Counted from the stretch's first letter, positions 1 through 13,131 are shown. The stretch: 64,000 nt of DNA from Helcobacillus massiliensis (GCF_014191425.1 NZ_JACHWP010000002.1:124001-188000), one strand, 5' to 3'. The notes: generated by a model from the letters alone, not told the origin. A program made the numbers and translations.

Positions 1-3155
<3,155 letters not shown>

Positions 3156-3283
3156 GGGTGATCCTTCCACGGGCCGAGGATGAATGGGCGCCGCTGCTGT
3201 GACCGCACCCACCTTCTCGACCAACCCCGCTATATGAGTCGAATTCTGAAAATGGGCGCGCTGATCACTGGGCGCAAAGAACC

Positions 3284-3312
3284 AGCATAAGCCGCGCCCG
3301 ATACCCCGTAAA
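3284..3312 (-). promoter_or_regulatory. Candidate rpoB promoter
   Basis: Reading the minus strand, TTTACG (3312-3307) and TATGCT (3289-3284) are separated by exactly 17 bases, a reasonable -35/-10 pair. Transcription would start near 3277 and give a leader of about 120 bases before the rpoB TTG. The rest of 3171-3437 shows no gene. Confidence 0.45.
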
Positions 3313-3437
3313 GGGGTCCCGCGGAAAATGTGACGGCCGTTATCCCTGACACACTCGCTCCTGCGCGCCCCGCAGCCGGTGCGGCTGGCGCCCGGGGCGC
3401 CGCTGGGAGGCCGACGGCTTCCGCGGCTCGGCAGAGC

Positions 3438-3469
3438 GAAGCGGCGGGCCCCGTGGGCGCCGCCGCTTC
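3438..3469 (-). terminator. Hairpin downstream of the lipoprotein gene
   Basis: Inverted repeat GAAGCGGCGG / CCGCCGCTTC (10 bp arms, 12-base loop) just past the stop of the lipoprotein gene. There is no clear U-tract, as is common in high-GC actinomycetes. It probably ends the lipoprotein transcript ahead of rpoB. Confidence 0.55.
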
Positions 3470-3481
3470 CGGAACGGGAGG

Positions 3482-4366
3482 TCAGCCGTTCATATGCTCC
3501 TCGAGCGCACTCGCGTACTTCAGCGCAGAGGCCTCATCGAGGTTGATGGCGAGGATGTAGCCGTGCTCGGTGCCCTTGTCCACGCCGGACATGAGCATGG
3601 TGAGCTTCTGCTCGCCGAGGGTCATGGTGGTGAAGGACGTGTTGGGGTTGTTCCCGAGCTGTTTGACGGTGGCCTTCGCCGCGCCGCCCTGGCCGGACAT
3701 CTCCTCCGTGCATGCGGCGGCGACTTCCTTCAGGGGGTCGAACAGTGTGGTGTCCTCGTTGGTGGTGGCGAGTGCGGAGACCACGGTCGGCTCATCGGTT
3801 GCGCCGTCGACGGCCTCAGCACTGAAGTCACCGTCGTAGTTGACGACGACGAGGCCCGTGGCGTCCTGCTTGGAGTTGTTGACTCCGTCGATCGCCGCCT
3901 GGCATGCGGGCGGGATGTCGACGCCGTCGAGGGTGTAGGTCATGGTGAAGTCGAGAGGCTGGTCTGGGCCGGGGGAGCTCTGCTCCTGGACTGAGGCCTT
4001 CACGTTCGTGCCGATGCCGATGTCCTCGGCCATCATCGCGCCATCGGGGCCGCCGGAGGAGTCGTCGGACGGGCTCGCATCATCGGACGGGCTCGCATCA
4101 TCGGACGGTGTCGCGTCGTCGCTCGGGGCGGCGTCATCCGACGGGCTCTGGTCGCCCGCGGGGGTGGATCCGTCAACCTCGTCGCTCGCTGTCTCACTGG
4201 GCTTCGCGGTGGGGTCCGCCTCGCTGCCGAAGCCGCTGATCGCACCGCAGCCGGTGAACAGCAGCGCGGAGGCGGCGAGCGCGGTGGCGGCGGTGACGCT
4301 GCGGCGCACCGTACGGGTGCGGCCAGCGCGGGTGCGTCCGGGACGGGTGAGGGCTGAGCGGGTCAT
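3482..4366 (-). CDS. Secreted lipoprotein of unknown function
   Basis: 294 residues, starting at the ATG with AGGAG seven bases upstream; the upstream in-frame extension has no ribosome site. The N-terminus is Arg-rich, followed by a hydrophobic helix ending in the lipobox LFTGC (Cys near residue 34), so it is exported and lipid-anchored. A disordered Ser/Asp/Pro linker of repeated six-residue units (PSDDAS type) follows, then a ~180-residue extracytoplasmic domain with two Cys (ACQAA, ACTEE) that could form a disulphide. I do not recognise the domain family. It sits between rplL and rpoB, where the ribosomal operon is usually uninterrupted, with terminator-like hairpins on both sides, so it is probably an independent unit. 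Confidence 0.85.
   Translation of the reverse strand: MTRSALTRPGRTRAGRTRTVRRSVTAATALAASALLFTGCGAISGFGSEADPTAKPSETASDEVDGSTPAGDQSPSDDAAPSDDATPSDDASPSDDASPSDDSSGGPDGAMMAEDIGIGTNVKASVQEQSSPGPDQPLDFTMTYTLDGVDIPPACQAAIDGVNNSKQDATGLVVVNYDGDFSAEAVDGATDEPTVVSALATTNEDTTLFDPLKEVAAACTEEMSGQGGAAKATVKQLGNNPNTSFTTMTLGEQKLTMLMSGVDKGTEHGYILAINLDEASALKYASALEEHMNG
4063..4152. repeat. Five 18-bp coding repeats in the lipoprotein linker
   Basis: Five consecutive 18-bp units (4063, 4081, 4099, 4117, 4135) encode the PSDDA-type linker. The first two differ by one base; the others are more diverged. Copy number may vary between strains by slippage. Confidence 0.85.
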
Positions 4367-4564
4367 GGGATCTCCTGGTGGTCGGGCCCGTCGGCGACAC
4401 TGCAGACAGCGGCCCGGGGCTGAGCGATTGAGCCCATCATCTCCCAGCGCATCCCTCGCCGCCACCGGAACGAGCGGGTACCCGTGCCCCTGGAGACCTC
4501 TCCCCCGCCGGCCGCACACGCTGCGGCCCGACGGATGCCTGCGCGCTCCGATGCCGCCCATACA

Positions 4565-4601
4565 GGAACCGCCCGCCTCCTCATGGGAGACGGGCGGTTC
4601 C
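4565..4601 (-). terminator. Terminator of the rplJ-rplL operon
   Basis: Arms GGAACCGCCCG / CGGGCGGTTCC (11 bp, 15-base loop), about 70 bases past the rplL stop. The remainder of 4367-4669 holds no recognisable gene. It should contain the promoter of the lipoprotein gene, but I see no convincing hexamers. Confidence 0.7.
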
Positions 4602-4669
4602 GTCACGAGCATCGGGCGCTGTTCGTGCCCGGTCGGCTCGGGGTCAGGCTGCGCTTCTCAGCGCGGAGG

Positions 4670-5059
4670 TCACTTGACCTCGACAGCGGCGCCTGCGCCC
4701 TCGAGCTGCTCCTTGGCCTTGTCGGCGGCGTCCTGGTCGACACCCTCGAGGACCGGCTTCGGTGCGCCGTCGACGAGCTCCTTGGCCTCCTTGAGGCCGA
4801 GGCCGGTGAGGGCACGGACTTCCTTGATCACGGCGATCTTGGCGGAGCCGGCGGAGCTGAGGATGACGTCGAACTCGGTCTTCTCCTCAGCGGCGCCACC
4901 GGCGTCGCCGCCTGCAGCGCCACCGGCTGCAGCGACGGCCACGGGAGCGGCGGCCTCAACGTCGAAGACCTCCTCGAACTCCTTGACGAACTCGGAGAGC
5001 TCGATGAGGGTCATTTCCTTGAAAGCTTCGATGAGCTCGTCCTTGGTGAGCTTAGCCAT
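4670..5059 (-). CDS. rplL: 50S ribosomal protein bL12 (L7/L12)
   Basis: 129 residues, normal length. The N-terminal dimerisation segment ([20 protein letters not shown]) is followed by an Ala/Gly-rich hinge (about 35-58) and the C-terminal factor-binding domain with [20 protein letters not shown]. It forms the ribosomal stalk with L10 and recruits translational GTPases. It follows rplJ after 56 bases in the usual order and is preceded by a purine-rich ribosome site. Confidence 0.97.
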   Translation of the reverse strand: MAKLTKDELIEAFKEMTLIELSEFVKEFEEVFDVEAAAPVAVAAAGGAAGGDAGGAAEEKTEFDVILSSAGSAKIAVIKEVRALTGLGLKEAKELVDGAPKPVLEGVDQDAADKAKEQLEGAGAAVEVK

Positions 5060-5115
5060 GGGGCTTAGTCCTTCCTAAGTTGGGGTGGTGCACGCAGCAC
5101 CGTTTCGTCAGAGTG

Positions 5116-5634
5116 TCAGGCGTCTTCGTTCTTGGCACGCAGAGCGTCGACGGTGCGGGCGGTCTTCGTGAGCGGCGCGTTGAAGACTGCCGCGGCCTTG
5201 GACATGGATGCCTTGAGGGCACCGGCCGCCTTGGCCAGAAGAACCTCGCGGGACTCCAGGTCTGCGAGCTTCTTGACATCGTCAGCCGTGAGAGCGGAGC
5301 CCTCGAAGTAGCCGGACTTGACGATCAGCTGTGGGTTTTCCTTGGCAAAGTCACGCATGGCCTTTGCCGGTTCGACCGGCTCGCCCTTGATGAAGGCGAT
5401 AGCGGTCGGGCCATTGAGCTCGCCGTGGAAAGCATCGACTCCTGCTTCCTTGGCGGCGATCTCAGCCAGCGTGTTCTTCACCACGGCGTAGGTGGTATCA
5501 GCACCGAGCGAACGGCGCAGCGTCTGCAGCTGCCCCACGCTCAGGCCGCGGTACTCGGTCAGGATCGCTGCGCTGGACTCGCGGAACAGATCCGCGACCT
5601 CAGCAACAGCTGCTGCCTTGTCAGGCCTCGCCAT
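5116..5634 (-). CDS. rplJ: 50S ribosomal protein uL10
   Basis: 172 residues, starting [17 protein letters not shown] at the ATG preceded by AAGGAGGGCC. The longer in-frame open frame upstream runs back through the leader RNA and is not coding. L10 anchors L12 dimers to 23S rRNA and in many bacteria represses its own operon by binding the leader. First gene of rplJ-rplL. Confidence 0.96.
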   Translation of the reverse strand: MARPDKAAAVAEVADLFRESSAAILTEYRGLSVGQLQTLRRSLGADTTYAVVKNTLAEIAAKEAGVDAFHGELNGPTAIAFIKGEPVEPAKAMRDFAKENPQLIVKSGYFEGSALTADDVKKLADLESREVLLAKAAGALKASMSKAAAVFNAPLTKTARTVDALRAKNEDA

Positions 5635-5690
5635 GGCCCTCCTTCCAGAGGTTGTGCTGCCGGCCTTGAAGGATTCGTGTCCCGCAGCAT

Positions 5691-5720
5691 AAGAAAAGCC
5701 CCGACGCAGGCGTCGAGGCT
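5691..5720 (-). promoter_or_regulatory. rplJ leader attenuator hairpin (L10-leader type)
   Basis: In the minus-strand RNA a 10-bp stem (AGCCUCGACG / CGUCGGGGCU, one U-G pair) is followed directly by a U-rich run (UUUCUU). This is an intrinsic terminator-like structure about 60 bases upstream of the rplJ ATG. Rfam-type L10 leaders have this layout: an upstream L10-binding fold competes with an attenuator. The upstream part (5721-5846) should hold the L10-binding fold, but I could not fold it by eye with certainty. Confidence 0.6.
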
Positions 5721-5852
5721 CATCGCCCACTGGAGTCCAGCCCCGGTGTGCGGAAGAATCGTCACCTGCGCAGGCCGTTCCTCAGTGCGACTGGGAAACC
5801 TTCGGTCGATCCTGATGGCAGGACCGACGACCGGCGGTCTTCGGTAGCTGTC

Positions 5853-5858
5853 ACACTA
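5853..5858 (-). promoter_or_regulatory. Candidate -10 box of rplJ-rplL
   Basis: Minus-strand TAGTGT gives a start near 5846 and a ~210-base leader, the length expected for an L10 leader. No good -35 is visible, so the call is weak. Flanking GGTAG/CTACC arms form a small inverted repeat around it. Confidence 0.3.
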
Positions 5859-5959
5859 CCCGATCCCGTCGCCTTCTCCCACCCCGATGTGGCGCGGATC
5901 AAATGCGACCCGGCAGCCCGCGGGGACGACCCGGGGAGGCGACGGCCCGTGGGCACCGC

Positions 5960-5989
5960 TTGAGCGGATTGTTCAACAACTGCTAGTGT
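5960..5989 (+). promoter_or_regulatory. Promoter with GntR-type operator for the NRAMP-DUF1445 pair
   Basis: TTGAGC (5960-5965) and TAGTGT (5984-5989) are 18 bases apart. The spacer contains ATTGTTCAACAAC (5968-5980), a palindrome with TTGTT/AACAA arms around a central C. A nearly identical element lies at 13181-13193 before pxpA. The position between the hexamers suggests repression, most simply by the GntR protein encoded at 8240-8917. Confidence 0.6.
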
Positions 5990-6047
5990 CGTGCGACTAC
6001 GCGACCCAGTGTGACCCCTCTCACCCCTCCAATGGAACGGACGGTCA

Positions 6048-7292
6048 ATGTCCAGCACTCCCTCCCAGACCGACGCAGCCGCCCACAGCAGCGACGACCG
6101 CACAGCCCGCCGCGGCCGCCGGACAGCGCTCCTCGGCGCCATGTTCCTCATGGCCACCAGCGCCATCGGTCCCGGCTTCATCACCCAGACCACCGTGTTC
6201 ACGGCGCAGCTCGGCGCCGCGTTCGCCTTCGCGATCCTCGTCTCGATCCTGATCGACATCGCCGTCCAGCTGAACGTGTGGAAGATCCTCGGCATCTCCG
6301 GCCTGCGCGCCCAGGAGCTCTGCAACCGGGTCCTGCCCGGCGCCGGCTGGGTGCTCGCCGCCCTCGTCTTCATCGGCGGCGCGGTGTTCAACATCGGCAA
6401 CATCGCCGGCACCGGCCTCGGCCTCAACGCCATGCTGGGCCTCGACCCGACCATCGGCGGCGGCGTCTCCGCCGTCCTCGCCATCCTCATCTTCCTGTCC
6501 AAGCGGGCCGGGCTCGCCCTGGACCGCATCGTGGTCATCCTCGGCGCCGTGATGATCCTGCTGATGATCTACGTGGCAGTCGTGTCCGCTCCCCCGGTCG
6601 GTGAGGCGCTGAAGAACACCGTACTGCCGGAGCAGGTCGACTTCCTCATCATCTCCACTCTCATCGGCGGCACCGTCGGCGGCTACATCACCTACTCCGG
6701 TGCCCACCGCATGATCGACTCCGGCGTCACCGGCCCCGAATCGGATCGGGAGATCACCCGCAGCTCGGTGGTCGGCATCCTCGTCACCTGCGTGATGCGC
6801 GTGCTGCTGTTCCTTGCGATCTTCGGCGTGGTCGCCGGTGGTGTCGCGCTCGCCGGTGACAACATGGCCGCCGACGCGTTCCAGGCCGCGGCCGGGCAGA
6901 TCGGCCTGCGCCTGTTCGGCGTGGTGCTGTGGAGCGCCGCCCTCACGTCCGTGATCGGCGCGTCCTTCACCTCCATCTCCTTCATCACCACCCAGGCCAC
7001 CGCGGCGCGCACCCGCAACCTGATGACGGTCGCGTTCATCGCGGTGTGCGGCATCCTGTTCGTGGTGCTCGGCCAGGCCCCGCAGGCACTGCTGATCTTC
7101 GCGGGTGCGTTCAACGCCCTGATCCTGCCGTTCGGCCTCGCGATCCTGCTGTACGCCGGGTGGCGCCGCCGCGACCTGCTGCACGGCTACCGCTACCCCG
7201 CCTGGCTGCTGCTGCTCGGTGTCCTCGCCTGGCTGGTGTCCCTCGGCCTCGCCTGGACCTCGCTCGCGAAGATCCCCGGCATCTTCGCCTGA
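6048..7292 (+). CDS. NRAMP-family transporter without metal ligands (YcsG-like)
   Basis: 414 residues with about eleven membrane helices. It belongs to the NRAMP fold, but the helix-1 DPGN motif of manganese/iron carriers is absent (the stretch reads [14 protein letters not shown]) and the helix-6 MPH motif is replaced ([12 protein letters not shown]). It therefore resembles the Bacillus YcsG branch found beside pxpA/ycsF and kipI/kipA rather than MntH. In this context it is inferred to carry an organic substrate such as 5-oxoproline or a related acid, not Mn. It is followed after 14 bases by the DUF1445 gene and is divergent from rplJ. The ribosome site is weak (GGACGG), so start confidence is moderate. 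Confidence 0.85.
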   Translation: MSSTPSQTDAAAHSSDDRTARRGRRTALLGAMFLMATSAIGPGFITQTTVFTAQLGAAFAFAILVSILIDIAVQLNVWKILGISGLRAQELCNRVLPGAGWVLAALVFIGGAVFNIGNIAGTGLGLNAMLGLDPTIGGGVSAVLAILIFLSKRAGLALDRIVVILGAVMILLMIYVAVVSAPPVGEALKNTVLPEQVDFLIISTLIGGTVGGYITYSGAHRMIDSGVTGPESDREITRSSVVGILVTCVMRVLLFLAIFGVVAGGVALAGDNMAADAFQAAAGQIGLRLFGVVLWSAALTSVIGASFTSISFITTQATAARTRNLMTVAFIAVCGILFVVLGQAPQALLIFAGAFNALILPFGLAILLYAGWRRRDLLHGYRYPAWLLLLGVLAWLVSLGLAWTSLAKIPGIFA

Positions 7293-7306
7293 GAAGGAGG
7301 CCAGCC

Positions 7307-8197
7307 ATGCGCGCAGAATCCGTCGGCCCCGCGGACCGCGACGCGCAGCCCGCCGCCGCGCCGGATGCGTCGGCCCCCGCGCAAGCGGCCGGACCTGCTT
7401 CCGACTCCCCCGGCGGCGACTGGGCGGACCTGTCACCGGCCGATGCGCGTTCGCGCTTCCGCGCCGGCGAGGTGCGCCCCACCTCCGGGATCGCCGACGC
7501 CTTCGCGCAGGCCAACCTGATCGCGGTCCCACAGGAGCTCGCCTTCGACGTCCTTTTGTTCGCGCAGCGCAACCCCAAGCCCTGCCCCGTTCTCGGCGTG
7601 CTGGAGCCCGGGCAGGTCACCAGCGATCTGCTCGCCGGCGGGGACATCCGCACCGACATCCCGCGCTACCGCGTCTTCGAGAACGGGGTGGAGGTCGCGC
7701 GGCCGACGGATGCCACCGACTATTGGCGCGAGGACCTGGTGGCGTTCCTCGTGGGCTGCTCGTTCACGTTCGAACGGGCCCTGCTGGAGGGCGGGATCGC
7801 GCTCGCGCACCAGGACCAGGGCGTAAACGTGCCGATGTTCCGCACCACGCGCCGCTGCGCATCAGGGGGCCGGATCGGCGGGCCGCTGGTGGTGTCCATG
7901 CGGCCCATCCCCGCCTCCCAGGTGGCCGACGCGGTCCGCATCACCTCCCGCTACCCCGCCGTGCACGGCGCCCCGGTGCATGTGGGCTCCCCGTCGGAGC
8001 TGGGGATCGCCGACCTGTCCCGACCCGATTTCGGTGACCCGGTGGACATCCCCGCCGGGCACATCCCCGTGTTCTGGGCCTGCGGGGTCACGCCGCAGGC
8101 AGCGGTGATGGAATCGCGGCCGTCGTTCGCGATCGCGCACGACCCGGGGCACATGCTGATCACGGACGCCCGCGACAGCGACTACCTCGTGCCCTGA
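7307..8197 (+). CDS. DUF1445 / D-glutamate cyclase-like protein (YcsI-like)
   Basis: 296 residues, starting at the ATG after AAGGAGGCCAGCC. A ~45-residue Ala/Pro-rich N-terminal extension precedes the conserved domain, which begins around [13 protein letters not shown]. Family hallmarks seen: [36 protein letters not shown] and [10 protein letters not shown]. The family is annotated as putative hydro-lyase; its mitochondrial relative DGLUCY converts D-glutamate to 5-oxo-D-proline. With pxpA and pxpBC nearby, a role in making or isomerising 5-oxoproline is plausible, but this is inference. It pairs with the NRAMP-like transporter exactly as ycsG-ycsI do in Bacillus. Confidence 0.85.
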   Translation: MRAESVGPADRDAQPAAAPDASAPAQAAGPASDSPGGDWADLSPADARSRFRAGEVRPTSGIADAFAQANLIAVPQELAFDVLLFAQRNPKPCPVLGVLEPGQVTSDLLAGGDIRTDIPRYRVFENGVEVARPTDATDYWREDLVAFLVGCSFTFERALLEGGIALAHQDQGVNVPMFRTTRRCASGGRIGGPLVVSMRPIPASQVADAVRITSRYPAVHGAPVHVGSPSELGIADLSRPDFGDPVDIPAGHIPVFWACGVTPQAAVMESRPSFAIAHDPGHMLITDARDSDYLVP

Positions 8198-8219
8198 CCG
8201 CGGCTGCTGGGCGCCGCAC

Positions 8220-8240
8220 GGGCGCGTGGCCCGCGCGCCC
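8220..8240. terminator. Short GC hairpin between convergent genes
   Basis: GGGCGCG / CGCGCCC with a 7-base loop in the 42-base gap between the converging DUF1445 and gntR genes. It may end transcription on both sides. It is short and lacks a U-run. Confidence 0.35.
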
Positions 8241-8917
8241 TAGCGGCGGGGTGCCTGAGCGCCGTAGCCGAGGAAGTCGAGGACCTCGGTGCGCGCATCC
8301 ACGAGGTAGCGGCGCAGCTCCTCCGCGGCGTCTCGGCGGCGTCCCTGCATCACCATCGCCCACAGCTCGGCGTTGCGGTGCACATAGTTCGCGTGGAACG
8401 TGGGGCTGTAATCCTTGCACAGGAACATCAGCCGCATCCGCGCCAGCAGCTGATCCATCGCCCCCATCACGATGGTGGACCCGGTCATCTGCACCAGACC
8501 GTCGTGGAACAGCTGGTTCTGGTCGCCCACATCGTGCATGCGCCCCTCGCCCAGCGCCTCCTGTGCGGCGGCGAGGACGCTCTCCTGCCGGGCGGCCAGC
8601 TGATCCGTGACCTCACCCCACAGGACGGCGCTGGGCTCCACCGCGAGCCGCGCTTCGTAGATCTCCCGCACGTCCGCTTGGTCCGGCCGGGCGACGCACA
8701 CGCCCCGGTGCGGCCGCCGATCGATCAGGTTCTCCTGCGCGAGAGTCGCGAACGCCTCCCGCAGCGTATTGCGGGAGATGCCGAGCTCCGCCGCCACCGC
8801 CACCTCGGACAGCTTCGACCCGGGCAGGAGCCGGCCCGCGGAGATCTGGGCGCGCAGCGACGCGGCCGCCCGGCTCGAGGCCGAGCGGGTGTCACGGTGG
8901 GGCGGGCGAGCGGTCAT
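8240..8917 (-). CDS. GntR-family (FadR/FCD) transcriptional regulator
   Basis: 225 residues. The N-terminal winged helix-turn-helix includes [24 protein letters not shown]. The C-terminal all-helical FCD effector domain has the usual spaced Asp/His residues ([21 protein letters not shown]), which bind a metal and a carboxylate ligand in relatives. It is the last gene of the pxpA operon: its ATG overlaps the stop of the biotin carboxylase gene (ATGA). Likely controls the whole locus through the TTGTTCAAC palindromes at 5968 and 13181. Bacillus uses the IclR-type KipR in the equivalent position. Confidence 0.9.
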   Translation of the reverse strand: MTARPPHRDTRSASSRAAASLRAQISAGRLLPGSKLSEVAVAAELGISRNTLREAFATLAQENLIDRRPHRGVCVARPDQADVREIYEARLAVEPSAVLWGEVTDQLAARQESVLAAAQEALGEGRMHDVGDQNQLFHDGLVQMTGSTIVMGAMDQLLARMRLMFLCKDYSPTFHANYVHRNAELWAMVMQGRRRDAAEELRRYLVDARTEVLDFLGYGAQAPRR

Positions 8918-10677
8918 GCGATCCTCGCGATCTCCTGACCGCGCGTCAGCGCTTCCCCGTCGCTGATGTCGGCGCGGGTGAGGCGTCCGGCGCGGTGCGC
9001 GCGCACCGTCGTCTCCATCTTCATCGCCTCCATCACGAGCACGGCGTCGCCGTCCTCGACCTCGGCGCCGTCCTCCACGGACCAGGACACGACGGTGCCG
9101 GACATCGGTGCGGTCAGCTGCGACTCATCGCGCTCCTGGGACCCGTCTGCCCCCTCGCCGCCGGCGGCGCCGCCATCGGCACCACCAGCGCCGCCCTGAC
9201 CGCCCCCGCCGCTGAGCAGGGCGCGGTGCAGATACGCGGGCAGACCGAGCTGCACGGCCCGGCCGTCGATGTCGATCATCACGGTGGTGCGGGTGCGCTC
9301 CGGCGCGGCCGCGTACGGCGAGGTCTCCAAGTCCGGCGCGAACTCCGACTCGATCCAGGTGGTGAACACGCCGAAGCGATCAGCGGCGGTGTAGGCGGGG
9401 TGGTCCATGACCGCGCGGTGGAACGGCACCACGGTGGGCAGGCCCTCGATCCGCAGTTCCGCAAGAGCGGTGCGGGCTCGCCGGATCGCCTGCTGCCGGT
9501 CCTCACCCCACACGATCAGCTTCGCCAGCAGGGAGTCGTACTCCGCGGGGACGGTGAAGCCACTGCGCACACCGGTGTCCACGCGGACCCCGAGACCCGT
9601 CGGCGCCTCGAACACCTCCACCAGGCCGGGGGTGGGCACGAAGCCGAGTGCAGGATCCTCCGCGTTCAGCCGGAACTCGAACGCGTGGCCCGACGGCTGC
9701 GGGTCCTCACTGACGCTGAGCCGCTCGCCCGCCGCGATGCGCAGCTGCTCGCGCACCAGGTCCACCCCGCTGGTCGCCTCGGTGACGGGATGCTCCACCT
9801 GCAGGCGGGTGTTCACTTCGAGGAAGGAGATGACACCGTCCTCGGAGACGAGGTACTCCACCGTGCCGGCGCCGACGTACCCGGCCTCACGGGCGATCGC
9901 GCGGGCCGAATCGTGGATGCGCATCCGCTGCTCATCGGTGAGGAACGGCGCCGGGGCCTCCTCCACGAGCTTCTGGTGGCGGCGCTGCAGGGAGCAGTCG
10001 CGGGTGCCGATGACGGCGACGCTGCCGTGGGTGTCGGCGAGCAGCTGCGCCTCCACATGGCGGGGCCGGTCGAGGAACCGCTCCACGAAGCATTCGCCGC
10101 GGCCGAACGCGGCGGTCGCCTCGCGGGTCGCGGAGAGGAAAGCATCCTCCACCTCATCCATGGTGCGGGCGATGCGCATGCCGCGGCCGCCGCCGCCGAA
10201 CGCCGCCTTGATCGCGATCGGCAGGCCGTGCTCCTCGGCGAATTCGCGCACCTGAGCGGCGTCCTTCGCGGGCCCGTCGGTGCCGGGCACGAGGGGCGCA
10301 CCGACGCGCACGGCGACCTCGCGGGCGGCGACCTTGTCACCGAGCGTGGCGATGACGTCGGCGCTGGGCCCGATCCAGGTGAGGCCGGCGTCGACCACGG
10401 CGCGGGCGAAGTCGGCGTTCTCCGACAGGAACCCGTAGCCGGGGTGGACCGCGTCGGCGCCGGAGCGGCGGGCGATCTCGAGGATCTTCTCCTGGTCGAG
10501 GTAGGTCTCGGCGGGGGCGGAGCCGTTCAGCGCGTAGGCCTCGTCGGCGAGGGTCGTGTGCATCGCGTCGGCGTCCGGGTCCGAGAACACGGCGATTGAG
10601 GTGAGGCCTGAGTCGGAGCAGGCGCGGATGATGCGGACCGCGATCTCGCCTCGGTTGGCGATCAGGACCTTCTTCAT
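8914..10677 (-). CDS. Biotin carboxylase fused to biotin carrier domain
   Basis: 587 residues. N-terminal biotin carboxylase ([29 protein letters not shown]-grasp [22 protein letters not shown]), a Gly/Ala-rich linker (about 480-510) and a C-terminal biotinyl domain whose VMEAMKMET motif puts the biotinylated Lys near 553. The architecture matches actinobacterial acyl-CoA carboxylase alpha chains, but no acyl-CoA carboxyltransferase gene is nearby. The partner in the operon is the fused KipI-KipA protein, the module that acts as carboxyltransferase in urea carboxylase. A biotin-dependent step on 5-oxoproline or another lactam/amide is therefore inferred. RBS AGGAGAG; 10 bases after pxpBC; ATGA overlap with gntR. 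Confidence 0.92.
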   Translation of the reverse strand: MKKVLIANRGEIAVRIIRACSDSGLTSIAVFSDPDADAMHTTLADEAYALNGSAPAETYLDQEKILEIARRSGADAVHPGYGFLSENADFARAVVDAGLTWIGPSADVIATLGDKVAAREVAVRVGAPLVPGTDGPAKDAAQVREFAEEHGLPIAIKAAFGGGGRGMRIARTMDEVEDAFLSATREATAAFGRGECFVERFLDRPRHVEAQLLADTHGSVAVIGTRDCSLQRRHQKLVEEAPAPFLTDEQRMRIHDSARAIAREAGYVGAGTVEYLVSEDGVISFLEVNTRLQVEHPVTEATSGVDLVREQLRIAAGERLSVSEDPQPSGHAFEFRLNAEDPALGFVPTPGLVEVFEAPTGLGVRVDTGVRSGFTVPAEYDSLLAKLIVWGEDRQQAIRRARTALAELRIEGLPTVVPFHRAVMDHPAYTAADRFGVFTTWIESEFAPDLETSPYAAAPERTRTTVMIDIDGRAVQLGLPAYLHRALLSGGGGQGGAGGADGGAAGGEGADGSQERDESQLTAPMSGTVVSWSVEDGAEVEDGDAVLVMEAMKMETTVRAHRAGRLTRADISDGEALTRGQEIARIA

Positions 10678-10687
10678 GCGTTCTCTC

Positions 10688-12376
10688 CTACGCGTCGGGG
10701 GATTCGGTGAGCTCGAAGCGCACGTGCGCTCCGGGCGGGAGCTGTCCGGCCAGCGGCAGGTCCTCCGGCACTACGACGGCGATCACGGGGTAGCCGCCGG
10801 TCACGGGATGGTCGGAGAGGAACAGCACGGGCACGCCCGAGTGCGGCACCTGGAGGGAACCGGTGACAGCGCCTTCGCTGGCGAGTTCGCCGTCGCGGGC
10901 GCGAGTGAGGCCGCCGCCGGCGGGTTCGTCGAAGCGGACGCCGACGCGGTTCGACTGGTTCGACACCACCCAGGTGCGGGAGGTCAGCTCCTGCATCGCC
11001 TCGGGGGTGAACCAGTCGTCGCGCGGGCCGGGCAGGATCCGCAGCACCGCCGTGTCGTCCCGCGGGGGCAGCGACACCGCCGGCTCGGCCCGGTCCTCCG
11101 GGTCGGGCAGGACCGGCAGCGACCCGGTGGTGGGGGCGCTGACGGCGGGGACTTCGGGGGCGCCGACGTGTCCGCCGCGGCGGTGCACGGCGAGGACGTC
11201 CCCGGCGGCGAGGGGCTCGGGGCCGATGCCGGAGATGATGTCGCGGGAGGCGGAGCCGAGCACCACGGGCACGTCGAAGCCGCCGCGGACCGCGACGTAG
11301 GTGCGCAGTCCCGTGGTCGGCATGTCGATGCGGAGGGTCTCCCCGTCGTACAGGGGGATCGCGGACCAGCGCACTGCGGTGCGCGTCCCGTTCGGCCCGT
11401 CGATGCGGAGGGGGCCGGCGGCGCCGGTGACGGAGACGACGTGGTGGCCGCGGGCGGTCAGCGCGAAGCCGTCCAGGAGCGCTTCGACGACGGCGCAGCG
11501 GGCGTCGTTCCCGACGAGGCGGTTCGCCTGGCGGGCGGACGCGCGGTCCACCGCACCGGAGGCGACGACGCCGAGGTCGCCGTGCCCGGGCCGCCCCATG
11601 TCCTGCATGAGTGCCTGCATCCCCGGGTCGGTGACTTCCAGGGCGTAGTCGGCGTCGGGCCGGCTGGCGGTGACGGGGCGCTGCGGGACCGCCGGGAGCT
11701 GCGAGGGGTCCGCGGCGGGCTCGTCCTGGTGGGCTGCCGACGGGTCCTGCACACGGATCTGTTCGGTGACGGCGCGGTAGCGGACCGTGTCACCAGGACG
11801 GATCAGCGACGGCTCCTCCCGGCCGAGGTCCCACAGGACCGCGTCGGTGTGTCCGATCAGCTGCCAGCCGCCCGGCGACTTCTGTGGGTACACCGCGGAG
11901 AACGCCCCGGCGAGGGCCACCGACCCTGCGGGCACGGCGGGGCGCGGGGAGGTGCGGCGCGGCACCTGCAGGGGGTCACCGTCGGCCGCCAGGTAGACGA
12001 AACCGGGGGCGAAGCCGCCGAACGCGGCGGTCCACTCGGCACCCGTGTGGGCGGCGATGACCCCGTCGGCTCCGAGGCCGGTGAGCTCCCCGACCTCCCG
12101 GAGGTCCTCCCCGCTGTAGACCACGTCGATGTCGATGATCCGGCCCGCGACGGCCGCCCGTTCATCGAGCTGCAGCTGCTGGAGCGCGTCGGCCCCCCCT
12201 GCGGCGCGGGGCCCGGACTCGAACTCCACCAGCACGGTCTCGGCGGCAGCGAGCACCTGCACCTGGCCCGGCAGCGGATGCTGGGACAGGTGGGCGTGCA
12301 GGCGCATCACCTCGGGCAGGTCCGTGCACTCCACGAGGAACGCACGGGCACCGGCCCAGCGCAGCGGGCGGCTCAT
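10688..12376 (-). CDS. pxpBC: 5-oxoprolinase subunits B and C, fused (KipI-KipA)
   Basis: 562 residues in one chain. The first ~210 are the KipI/PxpB domain (allophanate-hydrolase subunit-1 type; [31 protein letters not shown]). After a linker the KipA/PxpC domain begins near 245 ([25 protein letters not shown]). Many bacteria encode these separately. With PxpA they form ATP-dependent 5-oxoprolinase, which opens 5-oxoproline to glutamate. The same two domains form the carboxyltransferase half of urea carboxylase. The start ATG overlaps the pxpA stop (ATGA), so translation is probably coupled. Confidence 0.9.
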   Translation of the reverse strand: MSRPLRWAGARAFLVECTDLPEVMRLHAHLSQHPLPGQVQVLAAAETVLVEFESGPRAAGGADALQQLQLDERAAVAGRIIDIDVVYSGEDLREVGELTGLGADGVIAAHTGAEWTAAFGGFAPGFVYLAADGDPLQVPRRTSPRPAVPAGSVALAGAFSAVYPQKSPGGWQLIGHTDAVLWDLGREEPSLIRPGDTVRYRAVTEQIRVQDPSAAHQDEPAADPSQLPAVPQRPVTASRPDADYALEVTDPGMQALMQDMGRPGHGDLGVVASGAVDRASARQANRLVGNDARCAVVEALLDGFALTARGHHVVSVTGAAGPLRIDGPNGTRTAVRWSAIPLYDGETLRIDMPTTGLRTYVAVRGGFDVPVVLGSASRDIISGIGPEPLAAGDVLAVHRRGGHVGAPEVPAVSAPTTGSLPVLPDPEDRAEPAVSLPPRDDTAVLRILPGPRDDWFTPEAMQELTSRTWVVSNQSNRVGVRFDEPAGGGLTRARDGELASEGAVTGSLQVPHSGVPVLFLSDHPVTGGYPVIAVVVPEDLPLAGQLPPGAHVRFELTESPDA

Positions 12377-13131
12377 GCGAACGCCTCGATCCGGATGCCG
12401 GCGGCTTCCAGCCCGGCGCGGACCTGCCCGGCCATGGCGGCGGCGCCGGGGGTGTCGCCGTGCAGACAGATGCTGTCGGCAGCGATGCGGATGTCGGTGC
12501 CGTCGATGGCAGTGAGGGTGCCGGTCCGCACGAGCCGCACCATGCGCTCGGTGACGGCGTCGCCGTCATGCAGAACCGCACCCGCTTCCCGGCGGGACAC
12601 CAGGGTCCCCTCCGGGGTGTAGGCGCGGTCGGCGAACGCTTCGGCGACGCCGCGCAGCCCAGCGGCCTCCGCCTTCTGCAGGGCGATCGAGCCCGGCAGG
12701 AGCAGCAGAGCGAGATCGGGGCTGAACGCGCGGACGGCGTCCACCACCGCCTGCGCGTGCTGCTCATGGTGGACGATCGTGTTGTAGAGGGCGCCGTGCG
12801 GCTTCACGTAGCGGACTTCGCCGCCTTCGCGGCGGGCCACGGCGTCGAGGGCGCCGAGCTGGTAGAGGACGTCGTCGGCCAGTTCGGTGGGTGAGCAGTC
12901 CAGGAAGCGGCGCCCGAAGCCGACGAGGTCGCGGTAGGCGACATGCGCGCCGATGGTCGCACCGGCTGCGACCGCGCTGCGGCAGGTGGCGGCCATGACG
13001 CTGGGGTCGCCGGCGTGGAAGCCGCAGGCGATGTTGGCGCTGGAGACGGCGGCGAGCACGGCGGCGTCATCGCCCATTGTCCAGCTGCCGAAGGATTCAC
13101 CGACGTCACTGTTGAGATCGATGACGCTCAC
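12373..13131 (-). CDS. pxpA: 5-oxoprolinase subunit A (LamB/YcsF family)
   Basis: 252 residues, full length. Family motifs: [13 protein letters not shown] at the start, [14 protein letters not shown] (about 33-46), [11 protein letters not shown] (about 109) and CLHGDTPGA near the C-terminus. It works with PxpB/PxpC on 5-oxoproline in the cytoplasm. The start is GTG with GGAGG seven bases upstream. First gene of a four-gene minus-strand operon pxpA, pxpBC, biotin carboxylase, gntR, with a palindromic operator about 50 bases upstream. Confidence 0.95.
   Translation of the reverse strand: MSVIDLNSDVGESFGSWTMGDDAAVLAAVSSANIACGFHAGDPSVMAATCRSAVAAGATIGAHVAYRDLVGFGRRFLDCSPTELADDVLYQLGALDAVARREGGEVRYVKPHGALYNTIVHHEQHAQAVVDAVRAFSPDLALLLLPGSIALQKAEAAGLRGVAEAFADRAYTPEGTLVSRREAGAVLHDGDAVTERMVRLVRTGTLTAIDGTDIRIAADSICLHGDTPGAAAMAGQVRAGLEAAGIRIEAFA

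Noticed and set aside
6048-7292. Annotation as manganese transporter MntH
   Set aside because: Both metal-ligand motifs are missing and the neighbours are pxp/ycs genes, so a metal role is unsupported.
8914-10677. Annotation as acetyl/propionyl-CoA carboxylase alpha chain
   Set aside because: Domain order fits, but there is no carboxyltransferase partner, and operon coupling to pxpBC points to another substrate; the generic name is safer.
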